Source: Diplocloster agilis (GTDB lineage: Bacteria > Bacillota > Clostridia > Lachnospirales > Lachnospiraceae). From it: a DNA stretch of 64,000 bases. This document shows, one piece after another, positions 1 through 8,994 of this stretch. The stretch spans positions 1-64,000 of the forward strand of contig NZ_JAHQCW010000017.1 of NCBI RefSeq assembly GCF_019042275.1. The letters run 5' to 3'. Under the pieces are notes generated by a model. It was not told the DNA's origin. It was given only the letters and a program-made list of their open reading frames with translations, and searched no databases. The position numbers and the translations under genes were made by a program. Position 1 is the first letter of the stretch; every line of letters starts with the position of its first letter.

Positions 1-241
1 TATTCACCAGGAACACGTGATGTGTTCCCGGTTCAGAGGCTCTTGCCCGTCGGACGTGAAGTCCGCCGTGCATCCTGAACCCGGCTTTTCGATTTCACTT
101 AGCGGGTGCTCAGCCGCCCTATGCGCTCCCAGGGAGATACAAAAGAACCCGGCCGCCCGGAGCGTCCCCGGATACCATCCCCGGATACCGCCCGCGGTTC
201 CAAGCCCTAAGCAGCGGCATACGAAGCCCCCGGGAAGAACG
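1..241. repeat. Partial copy of a large palindromic repeat
   Basis: This stretch matches the spacer and right arm of the palindrome at 15,381-15,776; base 1 here corresponds to about 15,548 there. It keeps the small hairpins of the spacer (GAACAC/GTGTTC and CGGAC/GTCCG) and the arm with GGGAGATACAAAAGAAC. The two copies diverge after about base 180, though an AAGCAGC...CCCGG-AAGAAC ending can still be aligned. The left arm would lie outside the window. No convincing coding frame is present. Confidence 0.75.
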
Positions 242-329
242 CTAAGTTCGTGCGACAGCCCGTACTGTATGTATACTATATGCGTGGGGCAGCGTTGTTC
301 TAGGTTAGTATTTTGCTGGTTATAGAAGA

Positions 330-971
330 CTATCTTTGGGGTTGAAGCGTTATTTCCCCTGTTTTTAGCGAGATGGATTCCGTACTTCCGCCTATCATAT
401 ATATAAAATATTCTCCGGGTTCTTCCGCGGTATAGGTGTAAGTTCCCGTCAAGGCCTGAAACACTTCACCTTTATTTAACGCTTTGTTATAGATGACGCC
501 GATCTCAAGGGCCTGATTTACGATTTCAGATGGATATACTTCAAAGGTAAGATGGATTTGATCCCCTTTTTGCAAATTCCAGCCGCTTTTATTTTGCGTA
601 TATATCACAACGTTCGAATTAAAAAACATAAGTTCCGGTATTTTATAAATATTGTCCTCTTCTAATGTCTCAATTTCAGCTATTGCGGATGGCGTAAAAT
701 TCTCGTTGTAATAGGTATGAATGTAATCGCTTTTTGCTTCGGGCTGATCGTTCTGGTTTTTGGATTCCACGACGTTACCTTCCGGATCTTTCGTAACATA
801 ACCGGTGTCTGACTTCACATTGTTTATTTTCCCTATCATGTTTCGGTTTTTTGAAGTGATTAACTGCGGAACGGGTTCTAACGGCCGGTTCCTATTTTGC
901 GCAATTATGGCGGTGATGCCGGCTAATATTACGACGGCAGCGCAGACGATTACCAGCGTTCTTTTTTTCAT
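330..971 (-). CDS. Secreted or membrane-anchored protein of unknown function
   Basis: I do not recognise this 213-residue protein. It starts with lysines and a hydrophobic stretch (about residues 5-24), which looks like an uncleaved signal anchor; there is no lipobox cysteine. The remainder is polar and looks extracellular, ending in a beta-rich region with an EPGEYFIYMIGGS segment that resembles a small jelly-roll or Ig-like fold. A good AGGAGGAG ribosome site sits about seven bases before the ATG. It stands alone, facing away from the gene at 1,462. Bases 972-1,455 are AT-rich and noncoding apart from the direct repeats listed separately. Confidence 0.7.
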   Translation of the reverse strand: MKKRTLVIVCAAVVILAGITAIIAQNRNRPLEPVPQLITSKNRNMIGKINNVKSDTGYVTKDPEGNVVESKNQNDQPEAKSDYIHTYYNENFTPSAIAEIETLEEDNIYKIPELMFFNSNVVIYTQNKSGWNLQKGDQIHLTFEVYPSEIVNQALEIGVIYNKALNKGEVFQALTGTYTYTAEEPGEYFIYMIGGSTESISLKTGEITLQPQR

Positions 972-1277
972 ACGGCTCCTCCTGATCTTAATTGTAAATG
1001 GAAATGGAATTGACGAGGGAATAAAGAATTTTTTCTGATCAATAAAAATAGAATGTCAACCGGATGTATAGACTGATAAGATAATAATAGCATTTTTAAA
1101 GGCTGCTGCCAACAGTTCGAAAAAAGATGATGTAATTAAATTATGAAATCAGTGGAAATAAAGAAATGAATCCTGAAATCTAGTAAAACACATTGTCGTT
1201 ATACGCATTGCGCATCAAACCAATATCATTTATAATCAGATAAATATCGCAGACTTTTTTCATTAAGATATTTGCCG

Positions 1278-1325
1278 GTTAAGATTAAGAAATTATCAGT
1301 TAAGATTAAGATATTTTGAGTTGAG
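1278..1325. promoter_or_regulatory. Three direct repeats at 21-bp spacing, LytTR-like
   Basis: GTTAAGATTAAGA occurs at 1,278-1,290 and again at 1,299-1,311. A related GTTGAG follows at 1,320-1,325, so three GTT cores lie exactly 21 bp apart. TCAGTTAAG matches the 9-bp consensus known for LytTR response regulators, which bind direct repeats two helical turns apart. This is the most structured part of a 480-bp gap between two divergent genes and could control either of them. Confidence 0.4.
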
Positions 1326-1461
1326 AATGCCGCGGTTTATACGGATGTTTGATCTAGAGGCTTCGGATGACATCCTGCGTCACCCCGGAACACTTCACCT
1401 TAAAGAATTATGATCCCCGAATAAAACGCAAAAGTATGAATGAGGAAAAAGAGGTATGTTC

Positions 1462-2649
1462 ATGAACCCTGTTACGAAGGAGCAGATACGCCGATACCGT
1501 CTTCACACGCATCATCTGGACACCTGGTATCCAAAAAAGGATATACTGAGCGCCGCCGGAGCCTGCGGGTTTCAGAACTCGCCGCCCGGCGCATGGGAAA
1601 ACGCGTTACATAACCGGGTGGCCGAATGTACCTTGCAAGATATGAAGGAGTTGTTGGAAGTTGAGAAAACGCTTTTGCAGACCTGGAGCTTTCGAGGCGC
1701 TCCGGTGGTTTTCCCGGCTTCGGAAAGTGATGCTTTTTTATCGGCGCTGATTCCTGAATCGGATGAGCCTTGGATTTATACCAGGGGGATACAGCTGGCG
1801 CTGGATTATTTACGGATGTCTTTTGAAGAGGCGCTGGGGCTATTATTACAGGTCATGCCGAAGATGGATGGCGAAGTGCTGGTAAGCAAAACTAGCCTGG
1901 ACCAGACATTGGCGCAATGGATGCGGCCCCTGCTGCCGGAGGATAAAAGGGAGCTGTGGGATGAACCTTCTATGTACGGCAATCCGGATAAACAGACCGT
2001 CGGCGGGGCGGTGGTCTCATTTTTACTTAGGCCCTGCGCCTTTATGGGGCTGGTGGTTTTTGGAAAAAGGGAAGGAATCAGCCCTTCTTTTACATCTTAC
2101 AAACGCTGGACCGGTCATTCTCCGGAAGGGACGGGGGATCCCGGCCGGAAGCTGGCGAGGAAATATCTCCACTGTTTCGGGCCCTCCACTGCGGGAGGTT
2201 TTGGGGAATGGCTGGGATGTTCCCCGGCACAGGCCGGGCGGATTTGGAATACAGTTGCGGATGAAATCGAGCCTGTCAGCCTGGCGGGAAAAGAACGCTT
2301 TATTTTGACCGAGGATAGGGAACTGCTCTTTTCGCCGCCGGAACCGGAAAGGGAACTGCATCTGCTCGGGGGGCACGACCCTTATCTGGGCTTGCAGGAC
2401 CGCCAGGTGATCCTGGAGGACCGGACGCGGCAAAAACAGATATGGCAGACGGTTTCCAATCCCGGGGCCGTTTTATGGCACGGAGAGATAACAGGGATGT
2501 GGAAGGCCAGGAAAAAAGGAAAAGGGCTGGATGTGGAAGTCACTCTATGGGACGGGATGGACGGACAAAAAAAGGGAATAGAGAATTTGGTAGAAGAATA
2601 CGTATTATTTCAGAAAATGAAGCTGAATCAGATTACGTTTCTTACATGA
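1462..2649 (+). CDS. Winged-helix DNA-binding protein, AlkZ-like (HTH_42 family)
   Basis: About 395 residues, the usual length of the winged-helix family that includes the DNA glycosylases AlkZ and YcaQ, which remove bulky alkylated or crosslinked bases. The diagnostic N-terminal block is present: a region like KTLLQTWSFRGAPVVF, corresponding to the family's W-(S/P)-x-RGT segment. The catalytic glutamine motif of characterised members could not be placed with confidence, so substrate is open. An ATG at 1,456 also exists, but the AGAGG ribosome site is correctly spaced (7 bases) only for the ATG at 1,462. It appears monocistronic. Confidence 0.7.
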   Translation: MNPVTKEQIRRYRLHTHHLDTWYPKKDILSAAGACGFQNSPPGAWENALHNRVAECTLQDMKELLEVEKTLLQTWSFRGAPVVFPASESDAFLSALIPESDEPWIYTRGIQLALDYLRMSFEEALGLLLQVMPKMDGEVLVSKTSLDQTLAQWMRPLLPEDKRELWDEPSMYGNPDKQTVGGAVVSFLLRPCAFMGLVVFGKREGISPSFTSYKRWTGHSPEGTGDPGRKLARKYLHCFGPSTAGGFGEWLGCSPAQAGRIWNTVADEIEPVSLAGKERFILTEDRELLFSPPEPERELHLLGGHDPYLGLQDRQVILEDRTRQKQIWQTVSNPGAVLWHGEITGMWKARKKGKGLDVEVTLWDGMDGQKKGIENLVEEYVLFQKMKLNQITFLT

Positions 2650-2790
2650 GGAAAAATCTGGCCGGAGGCAGGCATTTTCAAAAACAGGTATATATGGACG
2701 CGCCTTTGCCAATTCTACGAATAAAAGATAAATCCAAACTGTAAGGAAATCAGATCGGCGATAACGTTAGGCAATACGAAAGGGGACAGC

Positions 2791-4572
2791 ATGAAAAATA
2801 CGGTAAAAACAGGCCTGCGGGCAGGACTTAAAAATTGGAGCACCCTGTTGTGTTTTGAGATATTATATAAAATTATCGGGTTCAGCATCATGGGGAATAT
2901 CACGGAAACCCTTCTGGACGCGGTTCTTAAAACGGGAAATGTGACGTTCATAAGCCAGGAGAATATCGGTTATGTGCTCAGCCGGCCATTGAACCTTGTG
3001 ATACTTCTGGCAGGCCTCCTGTTGTTCACCTATTATGTATATTTTGAAATCACGGCTCTGGTTATTTACTGTGAGGCGGGCTGGAGGGGAGAACATCTGA
3101 GCGTCTGGGCCCTTTGGAAACAGGCTTTTCTTCGTTCGCTGCCTGTGTTCCATTACAAAAACCTGCCGGTGGTAATTGTGCTGCTGCCGGTGATCGGCCT
3201 CTCCGTATTTCCGTTGACGAACAGTCTGTTAAAAGGATTCCGGATTCCGGAGTTCATTCTGGATTATATACAGGGCAGCTTCATACTGCTGCCGTTTTTT
3301 GTTTTGGCGCTGGCGCTGCTTCATGTACTGCTGTTTTTTACCCTGTTCAGCTTTCCGGCGGTGATTCTAAACGGCGATCATTTCATCGGTTCCTGGCGCC
3401 GGAACGCGCGGCTCCTGAAAAAGAAAAAATGGAAAACCGCGCTATGGCTGCTTTCTTGTATCTTGGCGTTTCTGCTGTTCGCTCTTATCGGCTTCATCCT
3501 TATGGTCCTGATCCTGTGGGGCATAAGTAACCTGGAATCGTTCCCCGACAATGGCCGGAGCCAGTTTGAATTCTACTACCGGAGATGGAGTGCGATGGGT
3601 TCCGTGGCGCTTAGCATATTCGGAACGGTTGCTTTTTGTTCCACCATGCTCACGCTCTATCACAATTATAAGGGGGATATACAGCCCCTGCCCCATAAGA
3701 CCGTACATACGGTAAAAAGCGTTCTGCGGCGTGTTATCGTCATAGCGGCTACGCTGGTAATGCTGGCTTTCTACAGCGAGACGGAGCTTGGGGGAAATAT
3801 CAATTATCCCACGGATGTGAAGACTGAGATCGTCGCCCACCGGGCAGGCGCCGTCTTCGCGCCGGAGAATACGCTGGCGGCGCTGCGCACGGCTATTTCC
3901 TCGGGCGCCGATATGGCGGAGATCGATGTGCAGCAGACCAGGGACGGCGCGCTGGTGATCCTGCACGACTCGAATCTGAAGCGGACGACCGGTCTGGATG
4001 CCGATATATGGGATGTGGATGAGAAGACCGTGAAAAGCCTGGATGCGGGATCATCCTTTTCCAGTGATTTCCGGGGCGAACCGGTTCCGACTCTGAAGGA
4101 AATGCTGGATGCTGCAAAAGACCGCATACAGCTCATGATCGAACTGAAATCCACCGGACATGAGCACGGGCTTGTGGAGAAGACGGTGGAGCAGATCCGG
4201 GCCGCCCATATGGAGCAGGAATGTATCATCGCGTCTATGGATCTGGAACTGCTGGAGAAAAGCAAAGAGCTGGCGCCTGAGATCCGAACGGTATATATCA
4301 CGGCGCTGCTGTATTCTGATCTCTATGACCTGAGTTATGTGGACGGATACAGCGTGGAGACGACTTCTCTGACTTCCATAATGCTGCTTCAGGCGCATAT
4401 AGAAGGAAAAAAAGTCTACGCATGGACGGCGAACAGGGAAAACAACATTGAGAAAATCCTCCGTATGGGGGCCGACGGGCTGGTAACGGATAATCCGGAA
4501 CTTGCCAGGTATTACCAGAACACGGAGGGGGAAAATCTGCTGTTACAGTCCCTGACAGATATTTTATACTAA
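2791..4572 (+). CDS. Membrane glycerophosphodiester phosphodiesterase
   Basis: This enzyme hydrolyses glycerophosphodiesters from membrane lipid or teichoic-acid turnover to glycerol-3-phosphate and an alcohol. The N-terminal ~330 residues hold about seven hydrophobic segments, the glycerophosphodiesterase membrane domain. The catalytic TIM-barrel domain starts near residue 345 with HRAG...PENT, then EIDVQ-T-DG and HD, the conserved metal-binding and catalytic residues, and later LMIELK. The C terminus has the expected AWT and DGLVTDNP motifs. Length (593) is typical. An AAAGGGG ribosome site precedes the ATG. The next gene follows after about 95 bases. Confidence 0.93.
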   Translation: MKNTVKTGLRAGLKNWSTLLCFEILYKIIGFSIMGNITETLLDAVLKTGNVTFISQENIGYVLSRPLNLVILLAGLLLFTYYVYFEITALVIYCEAGWRGEHLSVWALWKQAFLRSLPVFHYKNLPVVIVLLPVIGLSVFPLTNSLLKGFRIPEFILDYIQGSFILLPFFVLALALLHVLLFFTLFSFPAVILNGDHFIGSWRRNARLLKKKKWKTALWLLSCILAFLLFALIGFILMVLILWGISNLESFPDNGRSQFEFYYRRWSAMGSVALSIFGTVAFCSTMLTLYHNYKGDIQPLPHKTVHTVKSVLRRVIVIAATLVMLAFYSETELGGNINYPTDVKTEIVAHRAGAVFAPENTLAALRTAISSGADMAEIDVQQTRDGALVILHDSNLKRTTGLDADIWDVDEKTVKSLDAGSSFSSDFRGEPVPTLKEMLDAAKDRIQLMIELKSTGHEHGLVEKTVEQIRAAHMEQECIIASMDLELLEKSKELAPEIRTVYITALLYSDLYDLSYVDGYSVETTSLTSIMLLQAHIEGKKVYAWTANRENNIEKILRMGADGLVTDNPELARYYQNTEGENLLLQSLTDILY

Positions 4573-4667
4573 GAGAGGACGCAACCAAAGTTAACAGAAC
4601 CTGGTACTTTTTGTTGGTGGTATTTCCGGGAAAAGGTGCTACACTGAATGCAGGAGGTGTGAAAAGT

Positions 4668-5096
4668 ATGATTTCAGAAAATCTCACTTTCCTGCGAAAA
4701 GCCCATGGCTATTCCCAGGAACAGGTGGCGGAAGAAGTCGGGGTATCCCGGCAGGCGGTGGCAAAATGGGAGAGCGGCGAGACGGCGCCGGATCTGCCCA
4801 ACAGTGTGCTGCTGGCAAAATTGTATCAGGTAACTTTGGATAACCTGGTGAACTACGATTCCAAGAAGGAGTCCATGCCGATTCCTCCAAAGGGCAAGCA
4901 CATCTTCGGCACGGTCACAGTTGGAGAGAGGGGACAGATCGTGATACCTAAAAAAGCCCGAGAAATCTTCGACATCCACTCAGGAGACAGCCTTATGGTA
5001 GTCGGAGATGAGGATCAGGGAATCGCGATTGTGAAGGCAGAGGTATTTTTAAACCTGGCCCATGAGATCCTGGAGAAAGGCGGGGACGGCAAATGA
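4668..5096 (+). CDS. XRE-family regulator fused to a SpoVT/AbrB domain
   Basis: A 142-residue regulator with two DNA-binding modules. Residues 1-65 form a Cro/C1-type helix-turn-helix (SQEQVAEEVGVSRQAVAKWE), and residues ~75-120 form an AbrB swapped-hairpin domain (VTVGERGQIVIPKKAREIF). The start was placed at the ATG behind AGGAGGTG, not at the upstream in-frame ATG. Its stop overlaps the next start (ATGA), so it is translationally coupled to the oxidoreductase and probably regulates this operon. A possible extended -10, TGCTACACT, lies about 25 bases upstream. Confidence 0.85.
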   Translation: MISENLTFLRKAHGYSQEQVAEEVGVSRQAVAKWESGETAPDLPNSVLLAKLYQVTLDNLVNYDSKKESMPIPPKGKHIFGTVTVGERGQIVIPKKAREIFDIHSGDSLMVVGDEDQGIAIVKAEVFLNLAHEILEKGGDGK

Positions 5097-6607
5097 GAGA
5101 AAAAATATTGATTATCGGCGCCGGCATCAGCGGCCTGACGGCCGGGATCTACGCGGCGAAAGCGGGATATGAGGCCGTCCTTTTTGAAAAACATACGGCG
5201 GCCGGCGGAGAGTGTACCGGCTGGGACCGGGAGGGGTATCATATTGATAACTGCATTCACTGGCTCATGGGGACCACGCCCGGAACGCAACTGTATGAAA
5301 TATGGAAGACTGTGGGGGCCGTGGGAGAACATATAAAAATACACAGAAGCGATAGGATGTATACGTCCTGGCTGAATGGCCGGTCGCTGACCCTGTGGCG
5401 GGATATCGACCGAACGGAGCGGGAGATGAAAGCCCTGTCGCCGGAAGACGCGCCCGCGGTCGGCAGGCTCATGGATTCCTGCCGGATAGCAAAGAAGGTA
5501 CAAATACCGGCGGAGAAGCCTCCGGAACTGTTTGGAGCGCTGGACGGGATTAAAATGATGAAGTCCATGTCTCCGGCCCTGAAGCTGTTCCGCCGTTATA
5601 AGGGGATGGATACCCGAGATCTGGCCGCTCAGTTCCGGCACCCGCTGATCCGCTGCGTGCTGTCGGATTTTTGCACGGAGGAATCCCTGGCCCATTCCTT
5701 TCCTATGGCCTACGGCAATTTCGTATCTGGGGACGGCGGCATTCCGGAAGGCGGTTCCAGAGCTATGGCCATGCGCATGAAGGCGCGGTTCCTGGAACTG
5801 GGAGGGATTCTGCGGGAAGGGATGGAGGCAGAACAGATTCTTCTGGATACAAAGAAGGGCTGCGAAACTTCCAGAAAACAGGGAGACTCCAAAAGAGCGG
5901 CCGGCATCCGGTTCACGAATGGCGCCGTAGAATACGGAGATTATGTGATACCGGCCTGTGACACCAGTGTTACCTTTGGTAAACTGCTGCCGGAGTCTTA
6001 TATGGGAGAGCTGATGCGAAACATGTACGCGGACAGAGAGGCGTATCCGGTATACAGTACATTCCAGACCGCGTTTGCCCTGGAGGGGGAACAGGACCCG
6101 ATAGGAAGCGATGTGATACTGGACTGTGACAGCCTGCGTTTTGCGCCGGGAGTGAAAGCACGGCTGACGGTAAAGACATATGCCTATGAGCCGTCGTTCG
6201 CGCCGCCGGGAAACCAGATCGTGCAGACGCTGATGGGCGGATCGGAAGAGCTGTATGATTACTGGAAAGAGCTGGCCCGTGACCCCGGGGCCTATCGGGA
6301 AAAGAAGGCGGAGCTTGCGGAGGCGGTCCGGCTAGAACTTCTAAAGCGGTTCCAGGCCTGCCAGGGCAGATTACGGCTGCTGGATGCCTGGACGCCTCTT
6401 ACCTACGAGAGGTACTGCAATGCTTATAAGGGATTCTACCAGTCCTTCACCATAACGAAGAAAAGCGCGAAACAACCCTATCCCTCCGCCAGAATCAACG
6501 GGCTGGAAAATGTAATATTGGCAGGGCAATGGATCAATCCTCCGGGTGGCCTGCCGGGCGCCGCCATTTCCGGTAAGTTTGCGGTAAGCAGAATTTGCAG
6601 AAAATAA
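5093..6607 (+). CDS. FAD-dependent oxidoreductase, phytoene-desaturase-like
   Basis: A 504-residue flavoprotein. The N terminus carries the Rossmann FAD motif GAGISGLTAG followed by an acidic FEK strand end and AGGECTGW, typical of the phytoene dehydrogenase/amine oxidase superfamily. The C terminus has GQWINPPGGLPGA, the family's second flavin-contacting block. Firmicutes without carotenoids commonly carry such genes with unknown substrates, so no reaction is assigned. It is coupled to the upstream regulator by a 4-base overlap and followed at once by the DUF1275 gene, which suggests one three-gene operon. Confidence 0.85.
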   Translation: MREKILIIGAGISGLTAGIYAAKAGYEAVLFEKHTAAGGECTGWDREGYHIDNCIHWLMGTTPGTQLYEIWKTVGAVGEHIKIHRSDRMYTSWLNGRSLTLWRDIDRTEREMKALSPEDAPAVGRLMDSCRIAKKVQIPAEKPPELFGALDGIKMMKSMSPALKLFRRYKGMDTRDLAAQFRHPLIRCVLSDFCTEESLAHSFPMAYGNFVSGDGGIPEGGSRAMAMRMKARFLELGGILREGMEAEQILLDTKKGCETSRKQGDSKRAAGIRFTNGAVEYGDYVIPACDTSVTFGKLLPESYMGELMRNMYADREAYPVYSTFQTAFALEGEQDPIGSDVILDCDSLRFAPGVKARLTVKTYAYEPSFAPPGNQIVQTLMGGSEELYDYWKELARDPGAYREKKAELAEAVRLELLKRFQACQGRLRLLDAWTPLTYERYCNAYKGFYQSFTITKKSAKQPYPSARINGLENVILAGQWINPPGGLPGAAISGKFAVSRICRK

Positions 6608-6635
6608 AATGAAAAATACGAAGTTGGAGGACATT

Positions 6636-7346
6636 ATGACAACCGCTAAAGTGTCAACGCAGATGTCGGAGTCCATGACGCTGGCCGTATTTCTGACGCT
6701 GGCCGGCGGTTTTCAGGACGCCTATTCCTATAATTGCCGTGGAAAAGTATTTGCCAACGCCCAGACCGGGAATATCGTGCTGCTGGGTCAGAACCTGGCC
6801 CAGGGAAACTGGGACTTAGTCCTGCGCTACCTGCTTCCCTTAGCAGCCTTCCTGGCCGGCGTCTATATTACCGAGTGGGTACATCACCTTTATAAGGACT
6901 ACACCCGGATACACTGGCGCCAGATCGTGCTGGTGATCGAGATCCTTCTTCTGATGGTCGTCGGCTTCCTTCCCCAGTCTTTGAACGGCCTGGCGAATAT
7001 GATGATGTCGTTTGCCTGCGCGATGCAGGTGAACAGCTTCCGAAAATTCCGGGGTATCCCCTGCGCTACCACCATGTGCATTGGAAATATGCGAAGCGCC
7101 ACGGAAATGCTCTGTAAATACCATATCACCCGGGATAAAAATCTGCTAAGAAAAAGCCGGCATTACTATCTTGTAATCCTGATTTTTGCCGCCGGGGCGG
7201 CAGCGGGCGCGCTTTTGAGCATACAGCTGGGAGAACGTTCGATCTGGCTGGCGGCATTGCTGCTGATGGCCGGATTTGTTCTGATGTTCATAAAAGAAGA
7301 CATCCGAAAGGAGTCTAATTCTGAAACATCCCGCACAGAACCGTAG
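6636..7346 (+). CDS. DUF1275 (YoaK-like) membrane protein
   Basis: About 236 residues with six hydrophobic segments and the DUF1275 signature GGFQDAYSY near the N terminus and NAQTGNIVLLG shortly after. The family is small integral membrane proteins of unknown transport function. An in-frame ATG lies at 6,609, but the TTGGAGG ribosome site sits 7 bases before the ATG at 6,636, which is preferred. The 3' end overlaps by about 32 bases the 3' end of the convergent tetR-family gene. Confidence 0.88.
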   Translation: MTTAKVSTQMSESMTLAVFLTLAGGFQDAYSYNCRGKVFANAQTGNIVLLGQNLAQGNWDLVLRYLLPLAAFLAGVYITEWVHHLYKDYTRIHWRQIVLVIEILLLMVVGFLPQSLNGLANMMMSFACAMQVNSFRKFRGIPCATTMCIGNMRSATEMLCKYHITRDKNLLRKSRHYYLVILIFAAGAAAGALLSIQLGERSIWLAALLLMAGFVLMFIKEDIRKESNSETSRTEP

Positions 7347-7845
7347 CCATTTCCTCAGGCTCTTCCACGGTGTTCCGCTCAATCCAGGCCCGGTATATAT
7401 TATACAGAGCGCCGGAGAAGGACTGGAGGGAATAATAGAATTTCTGCCCCAGTTCTTCCCGGTAATAAGTCTCATTGATATAATCCGTCAACGCCTTCAG
7501 AACCATATCTCCCATGCCGCTGTCGATCAGGCCCCGGATAAAATCCTTATATTTCTTAAAATACCGGAAACAATGCACCAGATTCCGGTAATCATTATAA
7601 TTCCCCCTGGACGGCCAGGAGGCCACATCGCTCCGGTAGGAATCCACGATGTCATCCAGATAATCCTGGAAAATCTCCTCTTTAGACTGATAATTCCGGT
7701 AATAGGTCATGCGGGACACGCCGGCCTTCTCCGTCAGCTCTGTTACGGAAATGGCCGACAGCGGTTTGTCTTCTAATAATTGCATGAGTGCGGATACCAT
7801 ACATTCCTTTGCCAGGACATTTGCCTGGTTTTTTTTCGATTTCAT
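7315..7845 (-). CDS. TetR/AcrR-family transcriptional regulator
   Basis: A 176-residue regulator. Residues ~12-60 form the TetR helix-turn-helix with ISVTELTEKAGVSRMTYYRNY, and the rest is the helical ligand-binding/dimer domain with no recognised ligand. It runs convergent to the DUF1275 gene and divergent from the degV gene. A 17-bp palindrome in the divergent region is a likely operator, implying autoregulation and perhaps control of degV. Confidence 0.9.
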   Translation of the reverse strand: MKSKKNQANVLAKECMVSALMQLLEDKPLSAISVTELTEKAGVSRMTYYRNYQSKEEIFQDYLDDIVDSYRSDVASWPSRGNYNDYRNLVHCFRYFKKYKDFIRGLIDSGMGDMVLKALTDYINETYYREELGQKFYYSLQSFSGALYNIYRAWIERNTVEEPEEMATVLCGMFQN

Positions 7846-7906
7846 AAACAGAATCCCCTTATATGTAACAGTTCAAGCGAAACGCCTTGATTTTGATTAT
7901 ACATAA

Positions 7907-7923
7907 TGTTACAATTTGTAACA
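7907..7923. promoter_or_regulatory. Palindromic operator candidate, TGTTAC-N5-GTAACA
   Basis: A perfect inverted repeat TGTTAC/GTAACA lies in the 159-bp divergent region between the tetR-family gene and degV. A further half-site-like TGTAACA is present near 7,864, close to the tetR start. Position and symmetry fit a TetR dimer site; binding itself is inferred. Confidence 0.55.
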
Positions 7924-8004
7924 GTATACGATAAGAGTATTATATACCGAATGTCGATTTTGGGCAACAGAAAGTGATTACGATACAAAAGGCAGGTACA
8001 TAGC

Positions 8005-8868
8005 GTGAGAAAAATTGCAATTACTGCGGACAGTAATAGTGGAATTACAAGAGAAGTGGCTGAGCGGGAGGGAGTGTTTATCGTCCCCATGCTTTTTACC
8101 ATTGACGGAAAGGAATATCTGGAAGGGATTTCCCTTAATAGCCAGGAGTTTTTCCTGTACCAGGAACAGGGAAGGGATATCAAATCCGCGCAGCCTACGG
8201 TGGGAAGCGTCCTGGAGCTGTGGGACTCCCTTCTGAAAGAGTACGATGAAGTGGTTCATATCCCCATGACAAAGGCGCTGAGCGGTTCCTATGATACGGC
8301 GTTGGCTTTGAGCCGTGAGTATGAGGGCAGGGTGTTTGTGGTGGATAACCAGAGGATCTCCGTCACCCAGAAACAATCCGTGTGGGATGCCAGGCAGCTG
8401 GCGGAAGAGGGAAAGAGCGGCAGAGAGATCCGGTCGATTCTGGAGGCTTCCGCTTTGGAATCCAGTATTTATCTCACCGTAGACACCTTAAGCTATCTGA
8501 AAAAAGGCGGAAGGATTACGCCGGCGGCCGCTGCCATCGGAGATATCCTGAACATCCGGCCGGTCCTCCAGATCCAGGGAGGCAAGATAGACGCTTACTC
8601 CAAAGTAAGGGGCAGGAAAAAATCCAAGCAGGTTCTGGTGGAAGCGATTCAAAAAGATATGAGGGAACGCTTCGGGGAGGCAAAAAAGGGTAAGGGAATC
8701 AAACTGCACGCGGCCTATGCCGGAATCCCGGAGGAGGCCGCAGAGTGGAAGCGGCAGCTGGAAGAAATCTTCCCCGGTTATATCGTGGATATGGATGAAT
8801 TATCTTTAAACATATGTACCCATGTGGGAAAAGGGGCTCTGGGCATCGCGGTAACCTGCAATCTGTAA
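8005..8868 (+). CDS. DegV family fatty-acid-binding protein
   Basis: A 287-residue DegV protein. DegV/FakB proteins bind a fatty acid and present it to a kinase for phospholipid synthesis. The N terminus reads KIAITADSNSGI, followed by the conserved PMT-ALSGSY loop, a TLSYLKKGGRI block and an ILNIRPVLQI strand, all family hallmarks. The start is a GTG behind a weak GGCAGG site. No fatty-acid kinase gene is near, so the partner must be encoded elsewhere. It is transcribed divergently from the tetR-family gene. Confidence 0.92.
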   Translation: MRKIAITADSNSGITREVAEREGVFIVPMLFTIDGKEYLEGISLNSQEFFLYQEQGRDIKSAQPTVGSVLELWDSLLKEYDEVVHIPMTKALSGSYDTALALSREYEGRVFVVDNQRISVTQKQSVWDARQLAEEGKSGREIRSILEASALESSIYLTVDTLSYLKKGGRITPAAAAIGDILNIRPVLQIQGGKIDAYSKVRGRKKSKQVLVEAIQKDMRERFGEAKKGKGIKLHAAYAGIPEEAAEWKRQLEEIFPGYIVDMDELSLNICTHVGKGALGIAVTCNL

Positions 8869-8994
8869 CCCTTATATCCGCTTGTGAGCAAACGAATAAA
8901 CATCCGGCAGATATGCCATAATAAAATAACAACTTATGTTAAAACGAAAACTTCTGTCTTTTGTTATACTGTCCTGGAAAGGAGAAGGACAGAC

